From Dorea sp. (GTDB taxonomy: Bacteria; Bacillota_A; Clostridia; Lachnospirales; Lachnospiraceae), in the NCBI GenBank assembly GCA_016295505.1, contig JAEDLC010000089.1, positions 1 to 7,486 of the forward strand: a stretch of 7,486 nt of DNA, given 5' to 3'. The translations under genes and the position numbers were made by a program. Under the pieces are notes generated by a model. The model saw nothing but the letters and a program-made list of their open reading frames with translations, did not search any database and was not told the origin of the DNA. This document shows, in pieces, positions 7,205 through 7,486 of this stretch. How positions within the stretch are numbered: position 1 is the first letter of the stretch; every line of letters begins with the position of its first letter.

Positions 7205-7248
7205 TTTTCGATATTTATATGTCTTCATACATCTTATTTTCGATATTT
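7205..7248 (-). repeat. Pair of perfect 12-bp direct repeats in the lctP leader
   Basis: On the minus strand AAATATCGAAAA occurs at 7248-7237 and again at 7216-7205. The two copies are offset by 32 bp, close to three helical turns, so they lie on the same face of the DNA. The first copy abuts the central operator site. They may bind a second regulator or be a chance repeat in AT-rich DNA. Confidence 0.5.
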
Positions 7249-7259
7249 TGGGTCACCCA
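7249..7259. promoter_or_regulatory. Operator-like site 1, perfect palindrome TGGGTCACCCA
   Basis: TGGGT and ACCCA form a perfect 5-bp inverted repeat around one central base. This fits the GT-N-AC half-site pattern bound by FadR-type GntR proteins. It lies about 7 to 17 nt downstream of the predicted start site, so a bound regulator would block initiation or early elongation. The cluster-encoded GntR protein is the obvious candidate to bind it. Confidence 0.7.
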
Positions 7260-7272
7260 TTTCCTATATATA

Positions 7273-7300
7273 ATTTTATCACAACAAAATCAATTTTCAA
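7273..7300 (-). promoter_or_regulatory. Predicted sigma-A promoter of the lct operon
   Basis: On the minus strand TTGAAA (7300-7295) is followed 16 nt later by TAAAAT (7278-7273). A TG one base before the -10 makes it an extended -10 element. The start site would fall near 7266, leaving a leader of about 130 nt before the TTG start. Operator site 1 begins a few bases downstream of the start site, which supports the assignment. Confidence 0.6.
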
Positions 7301-7400
7301 GCCAATTTAACATTTTCATCAATTAGCTAAATATTTTAAATTTGTTTTTATCTATTTTGTACATCAAAAAATCCACAATTTGTCAATTTTTATCATTTAT

Positions 7401-7411
7401 TGGGTCATCCA
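7401..7411. promoter_or_regulatory. Operator-like site 2 (TGGGTCATCCA), far upstream of lctP
   Basis: This differs from the perfect palindrome at 7249-7259 by one base. It lies about 150 bp upstream of that site and 20 bp from the intron junction. Its distance from the promoter suggests DNA looping or cooperative binding if the regulator uses it. A second promoter near TTGACA (7386-7381) would be another explanation. Confidence 0.55.
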
Positions 7412-7431
7412 TTTGTTGCATATTCTATTAG

Positions 7432-7486
7432 ATCGGGTAGGAGGTAAATAATTATTTTATTTACCGTCCTCCCACACCACCGTGCA
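7432..7486 (-). mobile_element. 3' end of a class C group II intron (partial domain V and full domain VI)
   Basis: On the minus strand the sequence starts in the second arm of a class C domain V (ACGGTGGTGTG), like the Oceanobacillus iheyensis intron as I remember it. Domain VI follows: GGG (7473-7471) and AGGA (7470-7467) pair with CCC (7437-7435) and TCCT (7442-7439), and GGTAAATAA (7465-7457) pairs with TTATTTACC (7451-7443) around a 5-nt loop. A single A at 7438 bulges out of the 3' arm. If the intron ends with GAT at 7432, this A is seven nucleotides from the 3' splice site, as expected for the branch point. The rest of the intron lies outside the window to the right. Confidence 0.85.

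Noticed and set aside
7305..7318. A catabolite-repression (cre) site upstream of the lct promoter
   Set aside because: The minus-strand sequence TGAAAATGTTAAAT lacks the central CG and the terminal CA of the consensus. In DNA this AT-rich such partial matches are expected by chance.
7356..7386. A second lct promoter with a perfect TTGACA at 7386-7381
   Set aside because: At 17 nt the -10 would be TGTACA. The better TACAAA needs a 19-nt spacer. It is weaker overall than the extended -10 promoter at 7300-7273, though a minor start cannot be excluded.
7441..7465. Terminator hairpin at the right edge
   Set aside because: The GGTAAATAA/TTATTTACC stem has no T-tract and is fully explained as group II intron domain VI with the bulged branch A.

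Overview
The window looks like chromosomal DNA of an anaerobic Firmicute, most likely a Lachnospiraceae-type clostridium. This rests on moderate GC in the genes, very AT-rich intergenic DNA, strong AGGAGG-type ribosome binding sites, and the gene content. Every gene is on the minus strand. They form a lactate-utilisation (lct-type) cluster, read from high to low coordinates: lactate permease (lctP, 7133-5586), FAD-linked lactate dehydrogenase (lctD, 5541-4129), electron-transfer flavoprotein beta (etfB, 4075-3272) and alpha (etfA, 3259-2249), lactate racemase (larA, 2249-972), a terminator, and then a separately promoted FadR-type GntR regulator (802-95) with its own terminator.

The genes fit one pathway. 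The permease would import lactate and LarA would interconvert D- and L-lactate. LctD would oxidise lactate to pyruvate and pass electrons to the EtfAB flavoprotein. In the Acetobacterium woodii paradigm that complex confurcates electrons from lactate and reduced ferredoxin onto NAD+. The regulator probably controls the whole operon through TGGGTCACCCA-type sites. I find three copies upstream of lctP, one of them placed just downstream of the predicted promoter.

The most surprising point is that lctP is interrupted by two in-frame TGA codons (6803-6801 and 6212-6210). The reading frame is otherwise perfectly maintained over about 515 codons, and the other five genes are intact. Both TGAs are one transition from TGG (Trp). 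Either the permease is a very recent pseudogene, the sequence has errors, or the stops are read through.

Both edges of the window are ends of bacterial class C (IIC) group II introns, both in minus orientation. Positions 52-1 are an intron 5' end lying directly behind the regulator gene's Rho-independent terminator, the classic IIC target. Positions 7486-7432 are an intron 3' end with a complete domain VI and bulged branch-point A. The operon therefore sits between two same-orientation intron copies, or the window is a contig that ended in a multicopy intron. There is no gene-free stretch longer than 300 bases. The two larger intergenic regions (803-971 and 7134-7431) hold the control elements listed below.
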